From positions 2,442,501 to 2,506,500 of the forward strand of contig NC_022524.1 of assembly GCF_000473245.1 (NCBI RefSeq): a stretch of 64,000 nt of DNA, written 5' to 3'. Positions within the stretch are counted from its first letter, which is position 1. Each line of letters begins with the position of its first letter. Origin of the DNA: Bacillus infantis NRRL B-14911. Its GTDB lineage: Bacteria; Bacillota; Bacilli; Bacillales; Cytobacillaceae. Below the pieces are notes generated by a model. That model was not told the origin of the DNA, searched no databases, and was given only the letters and a program-made list of their open reading frames with translations. Made by a program: the position numbers and the translations under genes. Shown here in pieces: positions 1 to 8,382 of the stretch.

Positions 1-241
1 CTTCATAGGCTGTTTGTTTAGTTTTTTCAGCGTTCCAAAGGAAAAAGAATAGAAATATAAGTGCGGCCAGGACAAAAATTGCTCCGTACATTAGATAATG
101 CATCACAATGGATAGGGTCCTGTTTTGTTTGGGAAGGCGGTATAAAGTGAAGTGTATTTGTTGCTTGATAGAGTGCGGCAGATATGACGGCTCATTTTGC
201 AGAATTCTTTTCAGCTGTTCATCCTTGCATTTATCATGCAT
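1..241 (-). CDS. Anti-sigma factor, N-terminal part (cut by window edge)
   Basis: This is the first 80 codons of a membrane protein that runs off the left edge. Its ATG overlaps the end of the upstream ECF sigma gene by eight bases, so the two genes are translationally coupled. The visible part has a short soluble N-terminus (about 45 residues) and then one hydrophobic segment around residues 50-70. That layout, together with its place directly after an ECF sigma factor, is the usual arrangement of a single-pass anti-sigma factor that holds the sigma factor at the membrane. The regulatory domain outside the cell lies beyond the window, so the stress it senses cannot be read. The function is inferred mainly from context. 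Confidence 0.7.
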   Translation of the reverse strand, partial: MHDKCKDEQLKRILQNEPSYLPHSIKQQIHFTLYRLPKQNRTLSIVMHYLMYGAIFVLAALIFLFFFLWNAEKTKQTAYE

Positions 242-758
242 TGCCGATCCCCCTCTCCTCAGAAAGATAGACAGACAATTTGGCCCTTGCCCGGTTCAGC
301 CTTGATTTTACTGTTCCTGTGCTGATTTCCAGCAGCTCTGCAATTTCCTTGACGGAGAAATCCTCATAATAGTAAAGGATGACTGGTGCACGGTGTTTTT
401 CATCCAGCTCACCGATTGCTTCGCTAATGCTTTGGGCCGGATCGCCGAGAAACCGGTCTGATAGATAATATTCAATATCCTCCACAGGCACGACTGTTTG
501 TTTTTTTCTCAGGATGTTATGGCACTCATTGATGAGGATGCGCGTGATCCAGGTTTTAAAATATTTGGGCTGCTTCAGTTTGCGGATGCTGCGGAAGCTC
601 TTCAGGATCGTTTCCTGAATGGCATCTGCACAATCATTATCATTGGACAGCAGGCCTCGCGCCACCCGGTAAAGCGATAGTTCGCAAGATTCGATCAGTC
701 TGACGAAAGATTCCTCATTTCCTTTTTTGGCAAGAATAATGTCTTTTTCTGAAAACAC
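234..758 (-). CDS. ECF-type RNA polymerase sigma factor
   Basis: The product is a 174-residue sigma-70 family factor of the extracytoplasmic function group. Region 2 is visible at about residues 10-80 (core motif around DAIQETILKSFRSI), followed by a linker and region 4 at about residues 115-165 with the helix-turn-helix segment VKEIAELLEISTGTVKSRL. I chose the GTG at 758 as start: AAAGGGAGG lies just ahead of it, while an in-frame ATG further upstream at 812 has no such site and falls in the predicted promoter. The next gene overlaps its 3' end and looks like its anti-sigma factor. Which ECF subgroup it belongs to cannot be told from reading alone. Confidence 0.9.
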   Translation of the reverse strand: MFSEKDIILAKKGNEESFVRLIESCELSLYRVARGLLSNDNDCADAIQETILKSFRSIRKLKQPKYFKTWITRILINECHNILRKKQTVVPVEDIEYYLSDRFLGDPAQSISEAIGELDEKHRAPVILYYYEDFSVKEIAELLEISTGTVKSRLNRARAKLSVYLSEERGIGNA

Positions 759-781
759 ATTTATCTTCCTCCCTTTGCACA

Positions 782-810
782 TTAGACATTTTTTCGAATG
801 CAAAGGTTCC
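782..810 (-). promoter_or_regulatory. Putative ECF-type autoregulatory promoter
   Basis: On the minus strand GGAACC (805-810) is followed after 17 bases by GTCTAA (782-787), 24 bases before the GTG start of the ECF sigma gene. The AACC-type -35 and GTC-type -10 match the general pattern of Bacillus ECF promoters. Self-activation by the encoded sigma factor is an inference. Confidence 0.5.
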
Positions 811-1013
811 ATTTTTTATCTAAATTGGGCTTAATTACTTATGGAAATTGGAGAAAAAAGGAGCTTTTTGGGCAAATGGTATTCCCGATTTCTAATCAGT
901 CCCAGGCCTAGGCAGGCCTGAGCTTCAGCCGTTTAGGAGAAAAGATATCCGATGCAAGTATTTTGAGCAATATATTAAATGAAAGGTGAGAATGGTGCAA
1001 AAAAATGTTCATA

Positions 1014-1043
1014 AAAAAAGAAGGCCCAATTTCGGCCTTCTCT
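1014..1043 (-). terminator. Rho-independent terminator after the helicase gene
   Basis: Read on the minus strand, GAAGGCC pairs with GGCCTTC across a short loop and is followed by a run of T. It starts three bases after the helicase stop codon. Confidence 0.85.
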
Positions 1044-1045
1044 CA

Positions 1046-2614
1046 TTACCTCCTGCCGCGGCCAGGTCCCCGGCTTCCATTTGAAGCTGGACCCCGGTCT
1101 CTGCGACCGCCTGTTCCATCTGAACTTCTGGAGCGCTGGCTGTCACGGCTCCGCTCCCCGCTTGAGCGTATGCCATTAGGCCTTGGGTTTCTTTCAGCAG
1201 ATCGCCCACCTGACGATCTCCGGCCATCACTAAGAGAGCGCCTGTCCCCTGATCGGCGGCCATTCTCTCTCCGCTCGTCATGTGTATAGCTGCGGATTTC
1301 GCCATCGGCTCTGCGTCCTTCACTCGAACGGTTGCGCCTCTCCCCTGATCGGGTGCTGCGGACTTCCCGGCTACCCCGCCCTTCCGTCCGGCCGCCAGTC
1401 CTTCTCCGTGATTCAGCGCCGCCAGCCCTGCGGTCCCTGTCAGAACGATTTTTAGGTTTATCTCCACTGCTGCTTTTTTCCCCATCAGCTGTTGTATTGG
1501 CAGTCGCAGTGCTTTCTTCTTTAGGCAGTCTTATATTCAGCTCCTGCTCGATCGCTTTTAAAGCCGCCTCATCTTTTTCTGCGTAGAAAGTGACAGCAAG
1601 CCCGTCTTTGCCTGCCCGCCCGGTGCGGCCGATGCGGTGGACATAGCTTTCGCTGTCCTGGGGGATGTCATAATTGTATACATGTGTCACGCCCTCCACA
1701 TCAAGGCCCCTGGCCGCTACATCGGTTGCGATCAGAAACTGGATTTCAGCATTACGAAACTTCTTCATGACTTTTTCACGTTTCGCCTGGGTAAGATCCC
1801 CATGAAGTTCTTCGCATGAGAACCGCTGGGACTTCAAGGCATCGTATAATTTTGTGGCCCTGCGGATCGTCCGGCAGAATATGATCGCCAAGAATGGCCT
1901 GTCTTCCCTGATCCTGCTGATAAGGGCATTCTGCTTGGCTCGGTCTGTCGTAAAAATAGCCAGCTGCTCGATAGCTTTTTCGGGAACAAATGTTTTTTCA
2001 ATGCGTATGCTCTCCGGCTCCTTCAGATGCTTTTTGGACAATTTCCTGATATCGTCAGGCATGGTGGCTGAAAACAGCATCGTCTGCCTTGAAGCAGGTG
2101 TCTGGCTGATAATCAGTTCCATCTCATTTAGAAAACCGATATGCAGCATCTGGTCTGCTTCATCAAGAACAAGGAACGATACCTCATCAAGCTGGACAGT
2201 CCCCCTCCTGAGATGATCAAGAAGGCGGCCAGGCGTGGCCACTACAATCTGTGTCTGTCTTTGCAGCTTGTGCAGCTGTTTCTCGACATCCTGGCCCCCG
2301 TACACGGCCAGCACATTCAAGTCAGGCATGTCTTCGATCAGCTTTTTCACTTCGGATGTGATTTGCAGGGCGAGCTCTCTTGTCGGCGTGACAATCAATG
2401 CCTGCGTGCTTCCATTTGAAGGATCAATTTTTTCCAGGATGGGAAGAATGAACGCCAGCGTTTTTCCTGTGCCTGTCTGTGCCTGGGCGATGATATCCCT
2501 GCCTTCCAATACGATTGGAATCGCTTTTTCCTGGACAGCTGTCGGTTCATCGATTCCCTGGGCGGCCAGTTTATGTATAAGAGGATCTGAAATCCCAAGA
2601 TGTTTAAAATTCAA
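1046..2614 (-). CDS. DEAD-box ATP-dependent RNA helicase
   Basis: The 522-residue product unwinds RNA duplexes using ATP and probably acts in ribosome assembly or mRNA turnover. Motif I AQTGTGKT is near residue 45, DEAD near 151, SAT near 182 and motif [10 protein letters not shown] near 326, so both RecA-like domains are complete. From about residue 375 the protein becomes an Arg/Ser/Gly-rich disordered tail of nearly 150 residues, typical of the RNA-binding tails of CshA-type cold-shock helicases. I chose the TTG at 2614 (reading MNFKHLGIS), which follows an AAGCAGGGAT site; another TTG at 2677 would add 21 poorly conserved residues. Which Csh paralogue it is cannot be settled by eye. Confidence 0.93.
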   Translation of the reverse strand: MNFKHLGISDPLIHKLAAQGIDEPTAVQEKAIPIVLEGRDIIAQAQTGTGKTLAFILPILEKIDPSNGSTQALIVTPTRELALQITSEVKKLIEDMPDLNVLAVYGGQDVEKQLHKLQRQTQIVVATPGRLLDHLRRGTVQLDEVSFLVLDEADQMLHIGFLNEMELIISQTPASRQTMLFSATMPDDIRKLSKKHLKEPESIRIEKTFVPEKAIEQLAIFTTDRAKQNALISRIREDRPFLAIIFCRTIRRATKLYDALKSQRFSCEELHGDLTQAKREKVMKKFRNAEIQFLIATDVAARGLDVEGVTHVYNYDIPQDSESYVHRIGRTGRAGKDGLAVTFYAEKDEAALKAIEQELNIRLPKEESTATANTTADGEKSSSGDKPKNRSDRDRRAGGAESRRRTGGRTEGRGSREVRSTRSGERRNRSSEGRRADGEIRSYTHDERRENGRRSGDRRSLSDGRRSSGGRSAERNPRPNGIRSSGERSRDSQRSRSSDGTGGRRDRGPASNGSRGPGRGRR

Positions 2615-2693
2615 TCTAATCCCTGCTTTCTTTTGGACAATACTCCTATTATCTGCGATAGCTTCATCAAATAGCAACCTTTATCGGACCGTA

Positions 2694-2721
2694 AAAGAAA
2701 AAAGAGACCCGGGAGGCCTCT
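2694..2721 (-). terminator. Rho-independent terminator after NUDIX gene
   Basis: On the minus strand AGAGGCC pairs with GGTCTCT (one G-T pair) around a five-base loop, then a T-rich tract follows. The stem begins at the stop codon of the NUDIX gene and separates it from the helicase gene downstream. Confidence 0.75.
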
Positions 2722-3193
2722 ATAGGACAGAAGAATGCATAGCACGCTTAGTTTTCAATAGGTCACTGATGACTATCTTATCCGGAGGACTGATATTCTC
2801 AGGCAGCTGCTCCAACGGGAAAAACTCGACCTTCACTGCTTCCTCAGGATCTGGTTCAGCCGTTCCGTGGTATTTCGTGCAAATATAAGCAGCAATGACA
2901 TTATAAACTTCGTCGCCATGAGGATACTTATAATATAATTGCTCGCCGGAATATACTTTGAAAAATGAAAGATCTTCTGCATGAAAGCCTGTCTCTTCCT
3001 TCAGCTCCCTGAGTGCTGTGCTTTCTAGTGATTCTCCCGGCTCAAGCGATCCGCCTGGAAGGCCCCAGCAGCCGTTATCCTTTCGCAGCTGCAGCAGCAG
3101 CCTGTCCATTCCATCCAATAGCAGGACACTGCTTCCCGCAGCAATAAGCGGCCGTGTCCCTACCACCTTTCTTAAATCCATTATATACCCCAT
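2720..3193 (-). CDS. NUDIX hydrolase
   Basis: The 157-residue protein carries a complete Nudix box at about residues 47-69 (GGSLEPGESLESTALRELKE followed by ETGF), which gives the GX5EX7REXXEEXG pattern that binds the divalent metal and cleaves nucleoside diphosphate linkages. The substrate cannot be inferred; Bacillus proteins of this size are often named as MutT-like or ADP-ribose pyrophosphatase relatives. The ATG at 3193 follows AGGGGGAAAATC, a good ribosome binding site. It stands as its own unit, with a terminator at its 3' end. Confidence 0.88.
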   Translation of the reverse strand: MGYIMDLRKVVGTRPLIAAGSSVLLLDGMDRLLLQLRKDNGCWGLPGGSLEPGESLESTALRELKEETGFHAEDLSFFKVYSGEQLYYKYPHGDEVYNVIAAYICTKYHGTAEPDPEEAVKVEFFPLEQLPENISPPDKIVISDLLKTKRAMHSSVL

Positions 3194-3235
3194 GATTTTC
3201 CCCCTATATTAGTTTGGCAAGCTATGAACATCCTG

Positions 3236-4051
3236 CTAAATCCATTTAGAAAACCAGGCAACATAATAAGCAGCGGGCAAGAATAATGCCTGTGCAAAAA
3301 GCGTCCCGGCGAATTTACTTGTCACCATGGTCAGTGAATAGCTCTTCAAATACACATAGCCGGCCTTTTTATTGGCGACCCTGTCGGCGAGTATAGACGC
3401 TTTCGGATCAACAAAAAGGGTCAGCATAATGGTGGCGAAGCCATTGATGATGCCTGATGACATCATGGCTGCCCCCTGGTATTCAGGAGCCAGCGCCGAA
3501 GCATACAGTGCCGCAAGGATGCCCACTGTATAAATCCCGGAAATCAGGACATTAACGGCAAACAAGCGTTTAGGCACCGTCTGATAAGTGATGCCGTCCA
3601 GATAAGAGAGCCTCGGAAAACGGAAGCAGGCAGCTGTTTTTTTGAGGCTTGCTATTGTAAACCCTTTTTTCAGCACTTTGATATATGATCCTTTTTCTTC
3701 CGACAGCTGGACAATGGTCCTCGAAAAAATGCCGATGAAGGTTGGGAACAGCATTATGCCGAGCACGACCCCGGCAGATGAGACGAATAAAAGGAATCGG
3801 TATTGGTCCTCCAGAAAGCCAAGCTTGTCCCCTTCAGGAGCTAAATCGGCCAATTTTGCTGTCATCGGCTGCTGAAAAAGAGTGGAAAACCTGGATATAA
3901 GGACAATCGAGCTGAAAAGGGACAAAGCAGTGGCAATAAGGCCGACCCTTGCCCCTGACAGCCTTGCCGAATAAGCCAGTGTTTCTACAGCCGTGATGAC
4001 CAGCAGAAGCAGGGCTATGATAAGGAGTTTTCCTGTAATGAAAGCCGCCAT
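3236..4051 (-). CDS. amj: Lipid II flippase Amj (alternate to MurJ)
   Basis: The product is a 271-residue polytopic membrane protein, the same length as Bacillus subtilis Amj (YdaH). It matches the family in its six or more hydrophobic segments and in the conserved stretches around QQPMTAKLADLAP and GIINGFATIMLTLFVDPKAS. Amj moves the cell-wall precursor lipid II across the membrane and can replace MurJ; in B. subtilis it is induced through sigma M when MurJ is impaired (established for that species). The start follows AAGGAGGGTGGAGC. No sigma M type promoter was identified here, so regulation is open. Confidence 0.88.
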   Translation of the reverse strand: MAAFITGKLLIIALLLLVITAVETLAYSARLSGARVGLIATALSLFSSIVLISRFSTLFQQPMTAKLADLAPEGDKLGFLEDQYRFLLFVSSAGVVLGIMLFPTFIGIFSRTIVQLSEEKGSYIKVLKKGFTIASLKKTAACFRFPRLSYLDGITYQTVPKRLFAVNVLISGIYTVGILAALYASALAPEYQGAAMMSSGIINGFATIMLTLFVDPKASILADRVANKKAGYVYLKSYSLTMVTSKFAGTLFAQALFLPAAYYVAWFSKWI

Positions 4052-4403
4052 GCTCCACCCTCCTTTTTATTTTATTTTAAACCAAAAGGAAGATGATGGG
4101 AAATATTATCTTTAAAAGTTAGCTTTATAAAGTTCCATGTTTATAATACTGATAAAAAATAGGACTTCATGATTAGCGGAAGTTCCATTTTGCAGGAATT
4201 GCTTGCTAAACTGACGGACCCGATCGAAAAATCTATGTAAAAAAAAATCCGCGCCACCCCATAAAAGGACCGGACCTTCCCGGACCTGAATGAGGGGATC
4301 GGTGACAGGCACAAAAATAAGCGGAGAAACTCCCGCTTATTTTTAAAGCTTGCTGCTCAAGGATCCATTGAATCATCTTATCAACAATAGACTTTAACAT
4401 AGC
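4052..4403. other. Intergenic region between amj and a GNAT gene
   Basis: These 352 bases hold the 5' leader of amj and, at 4317-4345, a bidirectional terminator hairpin. A 66-codon minus-strand frame here starts at GTG with no ribosome binding site and resembles nothing I know. Apart from the hairpin I see no supported gene. Confidence 0.6.
4317..4345. terminator. Bidirectional terminator hairpin
   Basis: ATAAGCGG pairs with CCGCTTAT around a short loop, with T tracts on both strands. It lies about 60 bases past the stop of the GNAT gene and probably ends that minus-strand transcript. Confidence 0.75.
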
Positions 4404-4841
4404 CTAAAACTTCATTTCCATCACTGTTGATATATCATGAAAGCCAATTTTCTCGTACATCCTCTTGGCGGGATTTCCCTGAAAAACATTCAGCTGTACC
4501 TTTTCATATCCCTCCCGCCTGAACACTTCTACCGCGTGGGACATCAGCATCCTTCCAACCCCAAGCTTTCTGTAGGGCGGGAACACATAAAGAGAATACA
4601 AAAATGCCGCATTGTTTCCATTTACAGGATTCGTATCCCTTCCTGCCATCAGCCAGCCAAGGATATTGTAATCATGGATTGCCACATAAAAGAATGCCCC
4701 ACTCTGCAGCGCCGGAATAAATGCACCCAATCCCTTTTGGGGATCATTCTGAAGATGCCCCATTGAGCTTTCCTCCATCACATGCACGGTTGTATATAGC
4801 AGCTGTTCTGTTTCAGCCCGATTTGCTTTTCGTATAAACAA
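4404..4841 (-). CDS. GNAT family N-acetyltransferase
   Basis: The 145-residue product has the GNAT fold signature: a beta-4 strand ending in LYSLYVFPPY, the acetyl-CoA pyrophosphate loop RKLGVG at residues 91-96, and the C-terminal segment NVFQGNPAKRMYEKIGF that closes the cofactor site. It would transfer an acetyl group from acetyl-CoA to an amine; the acceptor is unknown. The start is a TTG with GGGGTGCTGCC upstream. It is a single gene between the permease and the amj region. Confidence 0.88.
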   Translation of the reverse strand: MFIRKANRAETEQLLYTTVHVMEESSMGHLQNDPQKGLGAFIPALQSGAFFYVAIHDYNILGWLMAGRDTNPVNGNNAAFLYSLYVFPPYRKLGVGRMLMSHAVEVFRREGYEKVQLNVFQGNPAKRMYEKIGFHDISTVMEMKF

Positions 4842-4915
4842 AAGGCAGCACCCCGTTCATTTGCTTTCAGCATAATATATGCCGGACAAATGCCCATGGT
4901 GCCGACAATCCTGTT

Positions 4916-6295
4916 TCAGCCGGTATTTTCAGTTGGATTTGAATCCCAGACCTTTTTCTTCATTATTATCACCGCAATGGCGATTAAAGCAATGATGCCC
5001 AGGCTAACGAAAAATCCGGGACGGATATTCTTTTCAAGCAGAGTGCCGCTGACGGCTGCCAGGATCAGCAGCAGTGCCGCCGAACCCATCAATTTACTCC
5101 AAATCTTCGCTTTGAGAAGCTTAAATGAAGAAATGACGATAAAAAACCAGTTATATAGAAGCAGTATCCCTGCCGCTGTTGTAATATACTCATAAATCTT
5201 ACCCGGCAAAAGCAGGGCGGTGATAATGGATAACAGCAGCCCGACAGAAGCCAGCCCCAGGGATGGCAGGGGCAGATCCTTCATTTTCTTGATTTTTTTT
5301 CCGAAGAAAGCCGGTGCATCCCCATCCTTAGCCAGTGTCACAAGAAGATTGGTCACTCCGAAGAGTGAAGCAGTCATGGTTGAAAACCCGGCAATGATGA
5401 TTGCCCCGTTAAAAACATGCGGAAAGAATGGCAGATGATTTTTCGACAAAGCCGTAATGAACGGGCTTTCTTTCTCATGGAAAGCATCAATCGGCACCAT
5501 CGCGACAGCAAGCCCCAGAGAGATCACATAAATAGATGCCAGGAGGATCAGCATCACACTCCCCGCCTTTGGTGCATCTTCCTTCTTTTTCAGCTGCATG
5601 GCCATCAGCCCGATGACTTCAATCCCCCCATAGGCATAGAAAGCATAAATAAGGGAAGACCAGAAGCCTTTAAAGCCGTCTTCAAAAAAAGCACCTGCAG
5701 AGTCCGGGATCCCAGGGCGGTCCGCATCGCTGTGCAGCCAGCCGAACATGGCGGCTGCCGCCAGAATGATGAACATGATGATGGCTGCCGTTTTTACGAC
5801 TGCCAGGATATCCTCTATCTTATCAAAGCCTTTTGTACCAGTCAGTACAACAAGGATGGACAAAATGGCATAGCCGGCTGCAAATACCCATAAAGGCACA
5901 TGCGGGAACCAGAAACGCGACAATATGGACAAGGCTGTCAGCTGGCTGCCCATGATCAGGATATTGGATGTCCAATAATTCCATCCGCAGCTGAAGCCGG
6001 CCCATTTTCCATAAGCCTTTTTTGCGTAATAGCAGAATGAACCTTCCTGCGGGTCTTTTGCAGTCATCTTTGCAAGCAGGTTAAAAACAATATAAGTTCC
6101 AAGTGCAGCCAGTATGAACGAAAAGACGATGGAAGGGCCAGTAATCTTAATGCCGATGGCTGAGGCCAGGAAATAGCCTGTCCCGATTGTACAGCCAACC
6201 CCTGTCAAGGACAGCTGCCACCATTTCAGATTTCCTTCCTTCCCTCCCTTGCTTCCTTTTCCTGAACTGCTTGGATCACAACTAGCACTGCTCAT
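4916..6295 (-). CDS. APC family amino acid permease
   Basis: The 459-residue protein has about twelve hydrophobic segments and the family signature GVGCTIGTGYFLAS near residue 32, where the unwound first helix binds the substrate amino acid. A short Ser/Gly-rich N-terminal tail (about 22 residues) precedes the first membrane span. It belongs to the amino acid-polyamine-organocation superfamily of secondary transporters and most resembles Bacillus amino acid permeases of the YtnA/YdgF kind. Substrate is not predictable from sequence reading. It is divergent from the small membrane protein gene at 6421. Confidence 0.88.
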   Translation of the reverse strand: MSSASCDPSSSGKGSKGGKEGNLKWWQLSLTGVGCTIGTGYFLASAIGIKITGPSIVFSFILAALGTYIVFNLLAKMTAKDPQEGSFCYYAKKAYGKWAGFSCGWNYWTSNILIMGSQLTALSILSRFWFPHVPLWVFAAGYAILSILVVLTGTKGFDKIEDILAVVKTAAIIMFIILAAAAMFGWLHSDADRPGIPDSAGAFFEDGFKGFWSSLIYAFYAYGGIEVIGLMAMQLKKKEDAPKAGSVMLILLASIYVISLGLAVAMVPIDAFHEKESPFITALSKNHLPFFPHVFNGAIIIAGFSTMTASLFGVTNLLVTLAKDGDAPAFFGKKIKKMKDLPLPSLGLASVGLLLSIITALLLPGKIYEYITTAAGILLLYNWFFIVISSFKLLKAKIWSKLMGSAALLLILAAVSGTLLEKNIRPGFFVSLGIIALIAIAVIIMKKKVWDSNPTENTG

Positions 6296-6420
6296 TTTCT
6301 GCCTCCCTCTTAGAAAAATGAATTATTGTCATTTATCCGACAAACACTATACAAGATTATCGTTTCTAATCTTCGGCCAGAAAATCCGGTGAAATAAATG
6401 GAATCAGGGAGGTGTTGTTT

Positions 6421-6570
6421 GTGTTCGAGAATAAAAATAGGAAAATGATTGGTGCAGGCGCTATTCTCTCAAGCTTTTTCAGCCTGATCATTATTGGAAT
6501 GACGATTTATCATCATCTGAGGATTGAGGAATTAATTATGAGGGTTCAGAACGGACAAAAGGTGAATTAA
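6421..6570 (+). CDS. Small single-pass membrane protein (49 aa)
   Basis: A GTG start preceded by AGGGAGGTGTTGTTT, an almost ideal ribosome binding site, opens a 49-codon frame. The product has a basic N-terminus (residues 1-8), a hydrophobic helix at about residues 10-30 and a short polar C-terminus, so it should insert once in the membrane. I do not recognise a family. It lies between the divergent amino acid permease gene and the 53-bp repeat array. The call rests on the ribosome binding site and the clean membrane-peptide layout. Confidence 0.65.
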   Translation: MFENKNRKMIGAGAILSSFFSLIIIGMTIYHHLRIEELIMRVQNGQKVN

Positions 6571-6647
6571 AGGCTTGTTTTTCTTTTTTACGTGGCTGGA
6601 GGAGGAGTGACATTTTGAGGTAAGTCTGGAATCAGGCTGAATAGAGT

Positions 6648-7282
6648 CATGACTCCCCTTTTGGCAGTCGGATCGTGCATCTCAGGAGCCTGTTGGGGTA
6701 CATGACTTCCCTTTGCACGGCCGGGTCATGTATCCCAGGAGCCTGTTGAAGTACATGACTCCCCTTTGCACGGCCGGGTCATGTATCCCAGGAGCCTTTT
6801 CAAGTACATGACTTCCCTTTGCACGGCCGGGTCATGTATCCCAGGAGCCTGTTGAAGTACATGACTTCCCTTTGCACGGCCGGGTCATGTATCCTAGGAG
6901 CCTGATGAAGTACATGACTCCCCTTTGCACGGCCGGGTCATGTATCCCGGGAGCCTGTTGAAGTACATGACTTCCCTTTGCACGGCCGGGCCATGTATCC
7001 CAGGAGCCTGTTGAAGTACAGGACTTCCCTTTGCACGGCCGGGTCATGTATCCCAGGAGCCTGTTGAAGTACATGACTCCCCTTTGCAAGGCCGGGTCAT
7101 GTATCCCAGGAGCCTGTTGAAGTACAGGACTTCCCTTTGCACGGCCGGGTCATGTATCCCAGGAGCCTGTTGAAGTACATGACTTCCCTTTGCACGGCCG
7201 GGTCATGTATCCCAGGAGCCTGACGGAATACAGGACTCCCCTTGCACTGCCGGCTCATGTACCTCAGAAGCCCAATGTAATA
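6648..7282. repeat. Tandem array of a 53-bp repeat, 12 units
   Basis: Twelve head-to-tail units begin at 6648, 6701, 6754, 6807, 6860, 6913, 6966, 7019, 7072, 7125, 7178 and 7231, an exact 53-bp period (the last unit is 52 bp). The ten inner units differ by only a few bases each; the first and last are clearly decayed, and traces of a further copy follow to about 7320. Each unit can form an imperfect stem: TACATGAC and CCC on one side pair with GGGTCATGTA on the other, around TTTGCACGGCC. Units at 7019, 7125 and 7231 have CAGG for CATG, weakening the stem and giving a partial 106-bp higher-order pattern. As 53 is not a multiple of three the array does not encode a peptide repeat. There are no unique spacers, so it is not CRISPR. 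Confidence 0.97.
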
Positions 7283-7406
7283 CAGTACAACCCGTTAGAA
7301 TGGGGAGTCATGTACCAGCCCTGACTTCCCCTCCCTTCTCATAGAACCGCCATAGCCAATAATACTATCAGTTCAAACAAAAAAGCCACAGCCATCAAGG
7401 CCATGA

Positions 7407-8150
7407 CTAATCGCTATCTTCACTTACAAAACTCAGTCCCCCGGAATAATACCCTGCTACATCAGGATGACTTTCAAGCTCCTTCCTCCCTTTTTCTGTC
7501 AGGGAATAGGTTCCGCGGCTGATCCTTTCAAACCAGCTGTAGTAGTTTTTATGAAGGATTGATTGGGTTTTATCACCGGTGCCCATTTCGCGGAGCTTCT
7601 TTGGCGACAAGGGGCCAAAGCGCTTCAGGCAGCACGCGATGTGGATGCAATTTTCTTTATAGGCGGTCATGATCTTTGTCTGGGTGACTCCTCCAACATT
7701 ATAGAATCCGTTCCGCCCGCTGATTTCAGAAAGCAATTTATCCTTCCTTTTCTTGTTGAGGCGGGAGCTTTTTTTGCGGTCGAATGCTCCCGGTTCAATC
7801 TGAATCTCCATTTTGGCGGAGCCCGCCTGGAAAGAAACTAAGATAAGGCCGAGCTCAAGCCGCCGGATGAGGTGGCTGATATCATTCCACTTTTTCGAGC
7901 GCATCCTGTACTTTGGCTTTGGGATCGCGATATACACCTGGTCGGACAGCTTTTGCCTTTTGGCCGCCTGCACCAGCAGCTCGACTGTCAGATTGAGCTT
8001 CAGCTCAACAATAATGAGCTCCTCTTCTTTCACAGCCACAACATCACAATCATGAACTTCTCCATAAACCTCGTAGCCGAGTGCAGAAAAATGCTTTTGT
8101 ATGGGTCTGTATAAATCTGCTTCATATCTTTTCAAATTTGTGTTTTTCAT
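7407..8150 (-). CDS. DUF2161 family protein with PD-(D/E)XK nuclease-like core
   Basis: The 247-residue product matches the DUF2161 family of putative phosphodiesterases. The N-terminal domain shows the nuclease-like signature D36 ... E49-x-K51 (in DVVAVKEEELIIVELKL), preceded by a helix carrying E11. The C-terminal part (about residues 150-235) looks like a winged helix ending in GTYSLTEKGRKELESHPD. The combination suggests a DNA-directed enzyme or a domesticated restriction-type nuclease, but no activity is established to my knowledge. It is followed at 7406 by the repeat-array side of the intergenic region and preceded closely by a small membrane protein gene. Confidence 0.8.
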   Translation of the reverse strand: MKNTNLKRYEADLYRPIQKHFSALGYEVYGEVHDCDVVAVKEEELIIVELKLNLTVELLVQAAKRQKLSDQVYIAIPKPKYRMRSKKWNDISHLIRRLELGLILVSFQAGSAKMEIQIEPGAFDRKKSSRLNKKRKDKLLSEISGRNGFYNVGGVTQTKIMTAYKENCIHIACCLKRFGPLSPKKLREMGTGDKTQSILHKNYYSWFERISRGTYSLTEKGRKELESHPDVAGYYSGGLSFVSEDSD

Positions 8151-8167
8151 TGCTGCTGCCTTTCTGT

Positions 8168-8362
8168 CTAATGGTTTCTCTTAAAGAAGTTCGAGGCCGC
8201 TATAAGGAGGATTCCTACTATAATGACAGGTATGGACAGATTGCTTACAGCTTCCGGCACATCCCCGATATCAAGCAGCGGATTGACGGCAAAACCAGCT
8301 GCAAAAAGGGCCATGCCAAGGAAATAGAGTGTCTTGCCTGTTTTTGAAAGGCGATTGATCAT
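8168..8362 (-). CDS. Small two-helix membrane protein (64 aa)
   Basis: An ATG preceded by AAAGGAGGCAAATAATA opens a 64-codon frame. The product has two hydrophobic stretches (about residues 11-28 and 41-57) separated by a short polar loop, and ends in a basic tail FFKRNH. It sits 20 bases after the end of the bile-acid-symporter-like gene and 17 bases before the DUF2161 gene, so the three probably share a transcript. I do not recognise the family. Confidence 0.72.
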   Translation of the reverse strand: MINRLSKTGKTLYFLGMALFAAGFAVNPLLDIGDVPEAVSNLSIPVIIVGILLIAASNFFKRNH

Positions 8363-8382
8363 TATTATTTGCCTCCTTTATA

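Noticed and set aside
903-920. Inverted repeat CAGGCCT-AGGC-AGGCCTG
   Set aside because: Seven-base arms without a T run, far from any gene start; too short to assign a role.
4112-4312. 66-codon minus-strand frame
   Set aside because: GTG start without ribosome binding site, no recognisable motif, and the 5' end touches a terminator hairpin.
4245-4316. GGTGACAGGCAC element resembling dispersed intergenic repeats of some Bacillus
   Set aside because: Only one short copy in the window, so a repeat cannot be supported from this sequence alone.
6832-7089. Minus-strand frame of 85 codons with repeated GYMTRPCKG-type words
   Set aside because: It is a chance reading of the 53-bp array; since 53 is not divisible by three, the peptide pattern does not keep its frame, and no start signal is present.
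6648-7282. CRISPR array
   Set aside because: Units are contiguous and nearly identical, without unique spacers, and no cas genes are nearby.
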